NCBI GenBank assembly: GCA_003008705.1
Contig: PDUO01000012.1
Coordinates: 510,870-574,869, forward strand
Direction: 5' to 3'
From: Pezicula radicicola
Lineage: Eukaryota; Ascomycota; Leotiomycetes; Helotiales; Dermateaceae
Length of the DNA: 64,000 bases
Part shown: positions 1 to 11,963 of the stretch, in pieces
Numbering within the stretch: position 1 is the stretch's first letter
How the letters are laid out: each line of letters opens with the position of its first letter
The notes under the pieces: generated by a model
What the model saw: only the letters and a program-made list of their open reading frames with translations
The model's database searches: none
What the model was told of the DNA's origin: nothing
Translations under genes and position numbers: made by a program

Positions 1-1
1 G

Positions 2-172
2 AACATAAAAGTCCGATTCGCAGGTACCGTGTTACCGGGCCAGACCCTCGTTACTGAGATGTGGAAGGAAGGTGGGAAGGTCATTTTCCAGACTAAGGTT
101 AAGGAGACGGGGAAGTTGGCTATTGCTTCTGCGGCTGTGGAGTTGTTGGGGGAGGGGAAGGGGAAGTTGTAA
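2..172 (+). CDS. fox2: Peroxisomal multifunctional beta-oxidation protein, C-terminal end (partial)
   Basis: Only the last 56 codons are present, and the reading frame runs in from the window edge. The peptide matches the end of the MaoC-like enoyl-CoA hydratase 2 domain of fungal Fox2, with the stretch [20 protein letters not shown]. Fox2 proteins carry out the hydration and (3R)-hydroxyacyl-CoA dehydrogenation steps of peroxisomal fatty-acid oxidation. The protein ends in GKL, a weak variant of the PTS1 tripeptide, which fits a peroxisomal location but does not prove it. The family call rests on this C-terminal piece alone, and the rest of the gene lies upstream of the window. Confidence 0.75.
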   Translation, partial: NIKVRFAGTVLPGQTLVTEMWKEGGKVIFQTKVKETGKLAIASAAVELLGEGKGKL

Positions 173-939
173 GTTTTGTTGTGAGGAACTTGTGGTAGGG
201 GGATGAAGATTTTGTATTCTTAGGATAGGGAATGAAAGGGTGGCGTTCTTTCTTTCTTTCTTTATGTTTGTTACCTACCTAGGAGAAGTTATGCGGTTAT
301 AACTTCAGGGATGAAAAGGCTGATATTGTGTAAATTGCTTACCCTACCTGTTGAAACCCACACCTGACTCACCACATTAAAGAGACAACATCACTAGAAA
401 ATCCCGTGATTGCCATCTATCTAGCAACTATTACTCAACCCAGCTCAACTCATACATCACTAGTTCACTCCTACAGTAATTCATTCACCTCTCATCTTAT
501 CTTCCCATATCATGTACTCCCCACATCTCACCATCTCACCATCATACCAACCAACACCAACACCGACATCTGACCCCAAAAGGATGTCTCATCACCATTT
601 AATTTCTTTCCCATTCGCATTATACTCCGACAAAAAACAAATAGGCTTGATCCCGCCAGACAGCCATCCCTCTCGGTTTCTCTTCCACTGATTTATGGTC
701 CTAACCCAACCCAATGCTAATTCCCAATGCCAAATCTTTCCTCCCCTTGGTCCATAAGACCTTACAAAGCAGCAGCTAATATTGCTTCCGAGCTTTACCT
801 GGATATCATACCACCCTCATGCCAAATCTTCCATCCATCCTGTTCTCATCTTATCAAAAGCTATCAGAAATATAGCCTCCCAGAAAACGCTATGCCCATG
901 CAACCCACAAACAAAATCAAAAACAAGAGTCATCGGACT
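173..939. other. Intergenic, between two convergent 3' ends
   Basis: This spacer separates the fox2 stop codon from the stop codon of the opposing MTR10 gene. A short TTTC repeat sits near 249-262. A 137-residue frame starting at 727 runs into the MTR10 coding region and looks accidental. I see no other gene or RNA here. Confidence 0.6.
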
Positions 940-3900
940 CTAGCCATCAAATTGAAATTTGGTGGCCTCGAGTCGGCCAAGACCGTCTCGTGGAGCAACA
1001 TAACGTCGGCGGTAGGTGTTTGTAAAGTCCTGGAGCAAGCTGCGAACCTTGCGAACACCATCCTGGCCAACAGCGAGCTGCTCCCGAATACCAGTGAGCA
1101 GGCGATTGATTTCGGGCTCGCTGATCGTTCCGGGCGGTAGCATCCTCACCGTTGTGTCAACCCATGCGGTAGTCTCTTGCGGCATCAGTTCGAACAATCC
1201 CAGAAGAGCTCCACTTCCGTCAGTGAAGCAATCACGTGGGAAAGTGATCATCATGCCAGCCATGACTCGCTTGACTAGCTGCTCTCCATGCGAGAGAAGA
1301 AGCTGCTTTACAATGTTCTTGATCTCGGTTGGATTTGGGCTTGATCCAGAGCTTGGGGGGTTATCTCCACCATAGCCAATGACATCTCGGGTGTAATGAA
1401 GAACCGCTGCCAGAGGCTCTTGTTGCTCCATTTGCAGAGCAGAAACAGCAGCGTGAAATATTGGCGTGAACAAGGCTGAAGGTATTAGTTTGTAGGGGTA
1501 ATAGAGAAGTGCATCCATAAGGAGGCGGTAGAAATCCTCTATGACATCTGGAAGATCCTGAGGAGGCAAGTCACTCATCATCCGCAACATAGATGTTGCC
1601 TGAGCTTCAAAGAATGCATAGATGGAGTTTGTCGTATTTTCGTCAACGTGCTCTCGGTCTTCGGAAAATTCACGCAGAATAGCGCTTGTGACCCAGAGGA
1701 AGCAACCCTGCCGTGAAGTGGTGAAGCCGTTAGCAAGCTTGTTTGCCATGTCAGGCAGCAATGGTGCCATTGCTGTTCGATAAGAGATAACCATGTAGCG
1801 CCAGACACGGCAAACGCGTTCGCAAATTGGCGGGAAGTCGATGAAGCTGTCGAGGATGGCAGACAGAACGGGGAAGATTTCCTGGCAGTATTGGACAGCA
1901 GGATTCGCTTGACCAGGTTCAATATAGGGGTTGACGAATTGAATAAAAATCGTAATCAATTGCAGATGGTCTAAAAATTTGTCAATAACACCAAACGGTT
2001 TAATTGATTTACCATACTGACCTGCAACTTCGAGCTTCCCATCTTTATCCTGAGCCTTCTGGGCCTTTTGAACTAGTCTGTCCATTAATGGCTGACAGTA
2101 CAGTTTCAAAAGGCTGTATATCTGATCCGGTTGCTGAACTGCAACGACTGTGGCAACTCCCTCGGTCATTTCCTCTTGACTAATTCCAGGCAGAGTATCT
2201 AGAACCTTGTCATAGAAGCTTTGCAGTTGAACCACCTGCCCAGTAAGAAGATGCTTGCAATCAGTGCAAAAGAACTTCATCGCCATTGCAGCAGCCCGAA
2301 TCAATTCCTTGGAGTCCGTTTCGAACGAGGATGTAATATACCTGAATTGCGGCTCCAAGAACTCGGGGTGGTTTGATGTCCATTCAGTATACCGGCCGAG
2401 AACCATAATGGCAGCAAAGCGAAGCTTTTCGTGATTAGGTATCTGAACAATCAGTGGCATTATCTGTGGCAGTATGATATCCTCATCCTTGTCAACCATT
2501 CTACCCATTGCTCGCATACTGAAAAGAGGCGCTTCGAGTTGCTGCCAGTGCGGAACAGAGGCTGCAGTTGCTTGACTGCCATAGGATGCCATCCAGAGTT
2601 TGATGCTGTCAAAAACTTTAGTGAGGCAGTCTGTAACACCCATGATTTCGCAGCAGTCCTTGAGCACATCTCCCATGTGATGTCGGAACTCGCGGAACTT
2701 TTCCTCATCCTCGCGATTTCCCTCAAATAGATCTGTGCCACCGTTCTCCGGTGTCGGGAATTCGAGCTGCTTCAACATAACGTCGACGAGCTTTGAGTAG
2801 ACATCCACATAGTGTACCCGAGCTTGGATATATCTTTCAAGGATGAGATAGAGTTTCAGCTCATACCAGAAGTTGAAAGTTAAGGCAATAGAATCACGAT
2901 CAAGATCTCTAGCAGCACACTCGAGTATCGCTTCCACCAGAGGCCTAAAGCTGGCTGGCTCTCGGGCAATGAGAACGACCCAAGCTTCTCCTGCTTCCGC
3001 AAATACACGGGTGATCCCCTTGTATACCTCTGAATCCTCTTGCTCGGCAGCTTGAGAAATCCGTGGACGCAGTGCAACAACTCGAGGAAGGAGAATCTGA
3101 ATGGTCGAGAGGTATTCATCAACATCACGGGTCTCCTTGAAGATAGCGCACAAACTGTCGGTGGCCGAGTCAAAAGATGCGTCATTATCCAAGGCCTTGA
3201 ATGTGATATTTAGCAAAGGGGAGTTAACAATATCACCAATCGGTATTTCACCCAACCAAGCGGTTATAACTCCAAACAGTTGGGGATTTGTTGCTGCAGA
3301 GTCTACAAAGCCCTAAGTCAACGTTGCGCAACGTAGCAAAATACTGAGGAGTTCATACCTGAAGACTGGGCGTAGCTCAGTAGTAGCTGGACCACCAGAC
3401 GCGCGTTATCTCCCAAAAGCTCCTGTGTTCTTTGATTGAGCTCATCTTCCTAAATCGACGGATTAGACTTTGATTCTGGTATTCTCTCGCCCACAAAACG
3501 TCGACGCAGATGTTCGGAGGGTGGTGATTTTCGGCCCACGTACAGTCAAGTTGATCTTGCGTCCTTCGGTAACTTCCTCGGGAAGAATCTTTAAGAAATC
3601 CATAATACAGGAGAGTCCATTGGTGTCGCTTCCCAGCGCTGTTACCACTGATTGAACCACGTCCTTCCATCCAATCATTTGTATAGCCAGAATCGCCAAA
3701 CAAACACATAGTTGAACGCGAATCGGTTTTGGGCCAGCGGAAAAGCCTTTCAGGAGCTGGAGGACCTGGTCTCGCAGAGCAGGTAGCGCGTCAGTAGGAA
3801 TCTGGTGAACGTCATATGTAATCTATAAACATCAGTCATCCACTTCAAATAAAGAGAGGTCCGCCGCAGTTACCTTGCCCTTCAATGTTGTAGCAGCAAA

Positions 3901-4181
3901 TAGTTTCACCTCTGCATCAGCATCTGACTGCAATATGCTGATAGTCGCGGTCCAAGCCTCAGCCTAACATGATAGTGAGTATAAATATGACCAAAGAGGA
4001 GGAGGAGGGTTGTTAGTGTTATGATGTCGCCTCCAACACGTACCGACTTCTGGAATGTCTCCAAGAACTCGTGGGCCGCCATTTTCTGCTCCCGCTGGCC
4101 ATTCTTCATGGTCGCCATGGCCGCCAGCACAGGCGCAAAGCTCTGCGTTGCGCCAGCGCCGTTCGTAGCCACGATTGCCAT
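940..4181 (-). CDS. mtr10: Importin-beta family nuclear import receptor MTR10 / transportin-3
   Basis: This karyopherin imports SR-type and other RNA-binding proteins (Npl3 in yeast) into the nucleus. Five exons join in frame: 4181-4044, 3963-3874, 3822-3544, 3449-3359 and 3302-940. They give about 986 residues, the usual family length. The N-terminus begins MAIVATNGAG, followed by the exportin-1/importin-beta-like N-terminal region and then continuous HEAT-like helical repeats. The fourth and fifth exons join as YAQSS-DSAATNPQLF, using the acceptor at 3303-3304. The nearer upstream AG at 3307-3308 would break the frame. All introns lie in the first quarter of the gene, and the last exon alone encodes 787 residues. 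The upstream neighbour lies on the same strand about 410 bp away, so the genes are probably independent. The family call is secure from overall sequence character. Confidence 0.9.
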
Positions 4182-4591
4182 ATTGATGGTGGGGCAGAAG
4201 ATGAGGTGATGATGGGCTCAGAGGCCTTCGATAGTCAAGTAAACCAGTAACCCAAGCTCAGCTGTTGTCCAAAGTGATGAAGATCGTTCTGGGGTGGCAG
4301 AGGGGACCAAACGCGACGAGGCTACAGGTTCGCGGTCTAATCAGTCGTGGGGTGCTATTGTTTAAAATCACAAGAAAGGTGCTCTTCACAGCAGCGGCGC
4401 CGCTTCCGGCGGGCACTCGGTGAAAGTTTATCCGGTAGTGCTGTTTTCAGCCTCATCTTTAGGGCTCGTCGAATCAAGTGGAAGTGATTGATTCATCACA
4501 CTGTGTGGGAGTATCCATGGAAATCTGATGCTTCATTTCGTTATATTTCAAGAACCGAACTCGGTCAACTGCAAAATCTTAGAGATCTAAT
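4182..4591. other. Intergenic, MTR10 promoter region
   Basis: This stretch lies between the MTR10 start codon and the stop of the next minus-strand gene. It holds a GC-rich segment near 4390-4420. I found no convincing regulatory motif or additional gene. Confidence 0.5.
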
Positions 4592-6440
4592 TCAAGCCAA
4601 GCTTAAACCCTCGCTCATAGGCCTCACGATCCTATTCCAATCACTCATTGCACTTATCTTTCGGCCACCAACATAACTAGTCGTTTCGTCATCCAAATCT
4701 CTCCTCTTCCAAACAGTCTCTACAACTGCCCTCGCCGCCTGGGTCGGCCCCATTGCTGCGGACACAACCTCTAATCTGTCAAATTGTTCTAAGAAGAAAA
4801 TCCTCTCGTCGTCATTATGAACATACAATGCCGTCACAAAAATGCTCCACAAGTGTGCTGAGCGTAGCACCGACATCCTTTTGATGAGTTTGATTTGCTT
4901 CGCAACGAGCTGGCGAATGAGCTGAGTAGATGGGAGTGCCGAGTGCAAAGCTGTATAGAAATACACATTCGTTGCACCGTGGATTAGCTCGGCGGTTTGC
5001 GTGAGTAGTAGCGTTGAGCTTGACGGCGATGTTTGGCTGCGTTCTGGAACTACTTGGGTAATATTATCAAGTTCGGCTTCTAACGCAATCAACTTTTGGA
5101 AAAAGTTTTCATCTTTTTCATAGTCTGTCTCGGCCTGTGACATGAGTTAGAGAGCGAGAAATGCCGAGGTTATTAAAAGGTGCTCGTACCATTTGTCGTG
5201 ATAAGTCAGTGATTGATGAGATCAGCTTCATAAGCTCGTGGGAACATCCTACAGTGGTATCGATCTATTGAGGTTATTATACACTCATCCCAATAAATTC
5301 CATTTCCTTACCTCTAAGGGGTCATGCCATGTAATCTCCTTGAACTTCGATTTAGCACCGCAAGCGGTGCGGCCCATGACATCTCGAGTCGCGAAAAAGT
5401 TGGAAACAAAAGACGCAAGTGATGGCTCTCGCACAACTGTATCTCCTATACTAATCAAATTTTCTGCTGCAGTCAAGTGCGTTGGCCAAGAACTCTGGCA
5501 ATTATCTGTGATCTGGAGCAGTCATTAGTAGTTGGTAAGAAATTTCAGCCTCCATAAACCTACATCGAAAAGGCACAATAAGAGCATCGACACCAATATA
5601 CGATCAGTCGAATTTTTGTCCAGAGATGCAAGGTCTCTGCGTAGACAATTCAAAGTCTTCTGTTTGTGGCGCAAGGCCACTGCATAGAAATCTGTTGACG
5701 GTGATTGGTTGAGGCTCAAGTAAAGCGCTCCAATTGCGAGAAGGGATGACATGACAGAATTGTGAGCAACTGCCATTGGGAGGATGATTTGGTGGTAGCC
5801 ATTAGACGCTTCGTCAACGAGCGTTAGGTTGTGGCAGATATGGGATTGATCTGAATTCGTTTGAGCTTACAAAAAAAAGATGAAACAACTCCAACAGGCT
5901 TTACTCACAGTATTGAAACAACATTCCATCTGAAAGCCCTAACTCAGACGATGACAGAGCATACTGAGGTCGCAGGTAGGAGCTCCGCCTCGTTATCTGA
6001 TTCAGAGCCGGAAGGGGTTGAACGGGCTTGTGCTCGACATCCCGCGCATCTGTATTGAGGAAGTACCTCTCTTGCTTTCGAGGGTGTTTCCACTGAGCCT
6101 TCTGCATCAAATCGCGAGGAGGTGTCGGATCCGCAAATCTCACTTCGGATTGTGTTCCACGGCCATGCTTAACCCCTCTTCCAATACTCTCATCCTCCCA
6201 TGTCAACCGAAGTACATACTTGCATGCCCGGCCATCGCCGACACATCGCGCACAGGAAGGCCTTTCTTCTATATACGGAACACATTTAGCTATGTGAAGA
6301 GCAATTACTAAGGATGGTGACCTACCGGAACAGCGCAGCCTACGCTCTTTACAAACCACACATCCACCTCTCGAATGTTTCACGCGTCTGCCCGGATGAC
6401 TAGTGCTAGGATGGGGAGATGTTGAGGATTCTTTGAGCAT
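4592..6440 (-). CDS. Zn2Cys6 transcription factor with fungal-specific regulatory domain
   Basis: This is a probable sequence-specific nuclear regulator. Six exons (6440-6326, 6268-5909, 5850-5564, 5512-5312, 5264-5190, 5134-4592) give about 526 residues. The binuclear zinc cluster is formed by C27, C30, C37, C44, C47 and C54, with GCVVCKERRLRC encoded in exon 1 and ERPSCARC in exon 2. The splice at 6325/6269 restores canonical cysteine spacing. A nearer acceptor at 6290-6291 would leave a 36-nt intron and poor spacing. The remainder resembles the Fungal_trans_2 type regulatory domain, with helices such as MAVAHNSVMSSLLAIGALYL. It lies 425 bp downstream of the FAD oxidase on the same strand, so it may regulate the oxidase and OPT pair. 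That role is inference. I cannot assign an orthologue. Confidence 0.85.
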
Positions 6441-6865
6441 GCTTTATACATCCTCTTCTGCAGAGGATGATCTGCAAGAGATCATTGAGATAGGTAAATT
6501 CAGTCGTATGGATGGCGCCGAGGAGAGGAGAGAGGAGAGAGGAAAGAGGAAAGAGGAGATTCTTAAGTCATGGCTCATGCACAACGAATATCCAGAAGTA
6601 AATTTTGATAAAGGCACCCACCAACCCACTTACACTTCCCCGGATTTCACGATACTCTCCACATCAGCAGAGCAATCTCTCAAGACCTAGCACCACATTG
6701 ATATTATGTACCAGAGTCTATGTCTATGGTCAAAAATGGCTTTTACATCCTGTCTTATACTCGAAGCGTCGCCTAGCAAATATGTTACACCGGTACAGCC
6801 CATTCGACGCTGATGCTCACTTGTTTGTATTTCGGATACTTTGGTACTGGTGACAGATCTGCTCT
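6441..6865. other. Intergenic with 40-nt purine tract
   Basis: This is the region upstream of the Zn2Cys6 gene and downstream of the FAD oxidase. A pure G/A run covers 6520-6559, made of GAGGA/GAGAG units, about 80 bp before the regulator's start codon. No gene is apparent. Confidence 0.55.
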
Positions 6866-8531
6866 CTATTTACCGATCCCAACATCCCTCAGGTCTTTGA
6901 CTTCATCTCCTGGTCTTGTTACATCCCTCTTCCATTTCTTGTCTCTCCATGCCCATTCGCTTCTCAATCCGCTCTCCTTTCCCTCAAGCGCATCGGAAAT
7001 ATAAGAGCCTATCGTAGGCAGGAACTTAAAGGCATGCCCGCTGTCTCCTGTTGCGAGTAATACCTCCGGGTATTCCGGATGCCTGCAAATCACTAGAGGG
7101 TGTGAAAGTTAGTCTGGAGCATACTGAAGAATGGAGAGACCTGGCATGAAAAGCCAAAAGCACGGGGATTTCACATACAGAAGTGCTGATCTGCGGTGTC
7201 AGTACACCAGCAAATCCTAGCTCCCAGCAAAGGTCGCTCTGAGAATTGAGGAAGGATGGTGTCAATGAACTTCTTCAAATCGGCTTCTGCTTCCTTGGGT
7301 ATCCCGTCTTCAGGATGATCGCTCGCGTATCTTGGTACGGAATATCGAGAGCCGTCTGGGTTGACACCCACCTTCCACTCATACCCTTGAGTCGCATTGC
7401 AAAGCTTAATACGCCTTGAAATAGGGTCGGGTTCAAAAAAGAAACCAAGCTCATGGTTATCAACTACGGGCATGCCCTTATACTCAGCTATCTCAGTCTC
7501 AGTCAACTCGATGTGCGCCAGAGTCCAGCATTTGGACCATAATTTGCTGGAAAGCTCTGGAAGTAGTGCTGGCGATGCGGCGCCAGTACTAATAATGTAG
7601 TGCGAAGCTATGTGAGTTTTCCCAGATGCAACGTTAACTCCGACCATCTTTCCTTCTTTTAATTCGAAGCTTGTCATGGTGCCATCGCCGCCAGAGACAA
7701 ATTTCACCCCCATTTTCTCAGCCTGTTGACATGATCAGTTCTGATACCCTTACGGATAGAAAAGCACCAATACCTCTTCAGCCATCTTTTTTAGACCATT
7801 ATGGGCATGAGCCCAGCCGGCCTGTTTATTCCACAATCCCTTCCATTTGGAAATATCCTTGGCATTCTTCAATTGAGGAACATGACGGATAAGATCTTCA
7901 GGTGTTTCGACAAACTCAATACCATCAGTCTGGCCTTTCTTCAAAAGGTTCTCATACGACCTTTTCAGGTGTTCGCTGGCTTCCTTCTCGCCGCACGTTG
8001 TGACAAGCCAGCCTCTCAAATGTCAGTCTCGCCTATTGCGGAGTGGAGGTTTACTTACCCGTTTCGTGGAAAATATCTTGCCACATGGGCTCCCTCCAAG
8101 CTTGAATGGCCTCAATGGCTATATTGCAACATCGTCAGCCATGGCAGCCAATTTTTTCTACTACAAGAATCTAGAACAAACACACCCATGCCGGCATAAA
8201 GCTCCTCATCATATTCCGTACGGATGATTTTATTCAAGTCATAGCCAGCGCTATCAAGACTAGGATCTTCACATCAGGCGTGTCAGCAAGAAGATAGATG
8301 CTTTTGATGGATATGGACCTACAAGCATGTTTATCGATGCTTGTTATATTCGTATAGCCTCTCTTAGCTAAATGATATGCTGTGCTGATACCAAAAGTTC
8401 CACTGCAAAAATTAGCCTCAGCTGGCCGAGCAGCAACGACCACCTCGTCATCTTCAAATGCCAGTATTAAGCGATAACAGAGCATACCTTCCAACAATGA
8501 GTATCGATGTATCCCGATCCATTTCAGGCAT
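6866..8531 (-). CDS. FAD-dependent oxidoreductase, fructosyl amino acid oxidase / sarcosine oxidase family
   Basis: A DAO-superfamily flavoenzyme, most like fungal amadoriases, which oxidise fructosyl amino acids to glucosone, amino acid and H2O2. Seven exons (8531-8488, 8402-8323, 8266-8186, 8118-8059, 8012-7774, 7722-7179, 7092-6866) give about 424 residues, close to the family norm. The Rossmann FAD motif GSGTFG is at residues 14-19 and spans the first intron. SAGYDLNKI is close to the conserved SAGNDxNKI segment. The CWCTDTAD motif at 339-346 is typical of the family and includes a candidate cysteine for covalent FAD attachment. ATGDSGHAFKF near the end is also typical. There is no clear PTS1: the protein ends GIGK. 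Substrate (fructosyl lysine, valine, peptide or sarcosine) cannot be told from sequence. The gene shares a 621-bp divergent promoter with the OPT transporter. Confidence 0.85.
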
Positions 8532-9152
8532 TTTCCAAATTAATTGTTTGACAGAGTACTAGCGATCTAGAAGACCTAATCGGTTTTGCCTCCTGTCCTT
8601 GAGCTACATATGCTGTTTATATACTCGCCAAGAATACTTTGGCTCTTCCTTTGGCTCGTACGGTTTTTGAATCAGCAGGTTAAAGATCGGCATTGAACGA
8701 TGCAGACAATTGCGACAACAACCACTTATGAGCCTATCACGGGTTCAACTGCACCCCAGACAGAGCACGCGTTTACATCCGAAAGTCTAAAGAAGGCAGG
8801 CTTTGTTGTGATAATTATTAAATGATTTCTAGATGAGGGGATATCCATGTGCAGGTACTCAGAGAGTGCCTTGTCTTTCTCGCTTGCGGGTTCACCTCCC
8901 CTCGGCTCCATCCCCCATCCTTGACGCTTTTCCTAACCAATCAGCGTAGACCATCGGGGGCCAAAACGTACTGGTGTGACCCCAGAACAGCATTGTGCTT
9001 AGGGGTCCTTATCACCTACCAGCTGCGGAGTTGGTAAATTCTAAATGTCTATTATCGTGATCTGCCAGAGATATAAAGACAACTTGATGTCTCTCTTGGG
9101 GTCTTGATGGTTAGTCTCCCTTGTCGCAAGTACCTAGACAATCCAGTAATCC
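8532..9152. promoter_or_regulatory. Divergent promoter between FAD oxidase and OPT transporter
   Basis: This 621-bp spacer lies between two head-to-head start codons, at 8531 on minus and 9153 on plus. It contains no convincing gene. The shared position suggests co-regulation, which is inference. I did not find an obvious paired CGG site for the neighbouring Zn2Cys6 protein. Confidence 0.5.
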
Positions 9153-11963
9153 ATGATGGCAGACAAAGACCTCAGGGTCGAGTCCAGCGATGGCAACAGT
9201 ATTCATTCTACTGGTGGCTCCAAAGTTGCTCCTCAAGTACACCTTACTACAGATGAAGCGACTGAGATTGCACTTGGAACGATTGATGAGGAATACACCA
9301 TCGAATCAGACAACTCGCCATATCCCGAGGTCCGTGCAAACGTGCCCAATACGGACGATGTCAATCTTCCAGTCAACACAGTGAGGATGTGGTTTCTAGG
9401 AGTTGTCTTTACAATGGTAAGGAAATTACGCGACGCCAAAAGAAAAATAAAACATAGCTAATCATGACGAATAGCTTGGGTCTGGCATCAATCAATTCTT
9501 CTCGATGCGATATCCTAGCGTGACAATTACTTCCCTCGTCGCTCAATTGCTAAGCTTTCCCCTCGGATGCTTCCTTGCCAATGCCTTGCCTTTGAAGACG
9601 TTCAAAGTATTTGGACGGGACTTTGTATTGAACCCTGATAGGCATTTCAATATCAAGGAACATGCAGTTATCACGATTATGTCTAACATGAGTTTCGGCG
9701 CTTCTTGGGTATGTTCTATTTTATATTATAAAATACCAGAATACCGAGCTAATTGAGTTATACGATAGGCAACAGATATTATTCAGGCTCAGAAGGTTTT
9801 CTACAAGTTAGATACACCCGTGGGTTATCAGCTATTGTTAGCCTTATCTATGCAACTGTTCGGTCTCGGTCTTGCTGGATTGGCATACAAGTATATTGTG
9901 GAGCCTCCTCAGATGGTAAGAGGCTTTCAAAATTCTGTCACTTGATCACTTTCGTGAATCTTCTTTCGGAGATTGAACGGTCATGGGTCGCTGAGACCAA
10001 GCTCTCCGATTGTATCTATGACAGCTATTGGCTTTCACTTGGACATTGGGACTGCTGTTTGGAACGCATCTTATATATCGAGCTCTCTTTGAACTATGGC
10101 TACTTCGATCACTCGATTGCCTTCGAATCCATTCTTCCACAGAACTGACAAGATTCATAGATATGGCCAGCAACCTTGGCAAATGCTGCCCTGTTCGAAA
10201 CGCTTCATACACGCGTGAATCCAGAGGCAGATTCCTGGAAGATCTCAAGATATCGATTCTTCCTCTACATCTTCTGTGGTGGATTTGTCTGGTATTGGTT
10301 CCCGGGATTCATCTTCACAGCCCTCAGCGCCTTCGCATTTATTTGCTGGGCGGCTCCAAGTCAGTATTTGTGCCCGGATATTTATGAATCTCACTGACTG
10401 TTTCAGACAACATCGTTGTGAACAATCTCTTCGGAGTGTCAACAGGTCTTGGATTCATGCCTATTACATTCGACTGGAGTCAAATTGCCTACAATGGATC
10501 TCCACTCGTCGTTCCATTTTGGGCTCAAGCAAACGTCTTCGCTGGATGGACTTTTTTCTTCGCGTTGTGTGCTCCAATTCTCTACTATACAAACACTTGG
10601 TATGCTTTCCATACACGAATTACAAGGATGTCGCTAACATCAATAGGTATACTGCGTACCTCCCTCTGTCTGGCTCTAACAGTTACGACAATACAGCGAG
10701 CATCTACAATGTATCTCTCATTGTCGATCAGCACGGAAACTTTCAGGCTGAGAACTACGAGGCTTACAGTACCATCTTTATGCCAGTCACGTTCGCTATG
10801 GGGTACGGAATCTCCTTTGCGGTTATGACGTGCTTGCCGATGCATGTGTATCTCTACCATTGGGAAGATATCAAAGCTGGTTTCAGAGGCACAAGCAAAA
10901 AGGATATTCACGCCCGTCTTATCGAAAACTACAAGGACGTCGCCTGGTGGTGGTATGGAGCCATGACGGTATTTCTCTCAAATCCACATCTTGACAATCA
11001 AGAAACTAATGGTTTTCATAGATCGTTGTAGTAGCAGTAGCAATCATGGTTCAATACGTTTGGCACACCGAAATGCCCTTTTGGGGCGTTGTCATTGCCT
11101 TTGCGCTAGCTGCAATCTATGTCATCCCCGTTGGAACTGTCTTCGCTGTCGCCAATTTAAACAGCAACGTGCTCACCGTCCTCGGCGAAATTATCTCTGG
11201 TTACTTGATCCCTGGCAAACCAATTGTCATGCTGATCTTCAAGTTCTACGCCTACACGGGTCTTTCCCAAGCCATGAACTACGCCTCCGATCAAAAGCTC
11301 GGTCTTTACATGAAGATCCCACGACGAACATTATTTATTGCTCAGATGACTGCTTGTATTTTGGGAAGTTTAACCCAGAACGGTGTGCTGATCTGGATGT
11401 TGGGTCATATCAAGGGAATCTGTGACCTTGATCAACCAAACGGTTATACATGTCCTCAAGGTCGTGTCAACTTCACATCCTCCATCATTTGGGGTGCAAT
11501 CGGTCCTTCTCGACTCTACAGTGTTGGAAAGCAATATTCTGGACTTCTTCACCTCTTCTGGATCGGCGCAACCCTTCCAGTCATCACTTTCTTCCTCAAG
11601 AAGAAGTTCCCAAAGAACAACTTCCTCAAATCCATCCATTGGCCACTCTTCTTTGCTGGTACCGGCAACTTGCCTCCGGCTACAGGTATCAACTATACCA
11701 CGGCTTTCGCAGTCAGTTTTATCTTTAACAAGATTATCAAGTCGAGGTATAAGCATTGGTGGGCGAAGTATAACTATATTCTTTCGGCGGCTCTTGATTC
11801 TGGTGTTGCTGTCTCGGCTATCATAATTTTCTTCACTGTTATTTTCCCTGGTGCTTCTTTGAGTTGGTGGGGAAATACTGTTAATTCGAATACGGTTGAT
11901 GGCTTAGGAACACCTTACAAGGCTCTTCCTGAGAGTGGAAAGTTTGGACCAGCGACTTGGTAA
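9153..11963 (+). CDS. OPT-family oligopeptide transporter
   Basis: A plasma-membrane proton-coupled transporter of small peptides (typically tetra- or pentapeptides, glutathione-like substrates). Seven exons (9153-9416, 9475-9708, 9769-9915, 10161-10359, 10407-10599, 10647-10968, 11022-11963) give about 766 residues, normal for the family. The N-terminal SPYPEVRANV signature is at residues 55-64, followed by PVNTVRMW and many hydrophobic segments. The usual KIPPR signature reads KIPRR at 551-555, a proline-to-arginine change. Intron 3 (9916-10160) is about 245 nt, four to five times longer than its neighbours. The gene starts with two adjacent ATGs, at 9153 and 9156. It is divergent from the FAD oxidase, which suggests uptake of peptides or glycated peptides coupled to oxidation. 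Confidence 0.9.

Noticed and set aside
3305..3357. Intron 4 of MTR10 ending at the first AG upstream of GGCTTTGTAG.
   Set aside because: That acceptor shifts the frame. Using the AG at 3303-3304 restores the conserved QSSDSAATNPQLF join.
6290..6325. A 36-nt intron in the first Zn2Cys6 gene using the nearer acceptor.
   Set aside because: It is too short for a fungal intron and gives wrong cysteine spacing. The acceptor at 6269-6270 gives a 57-nt intron and a canonical zinc cluster.
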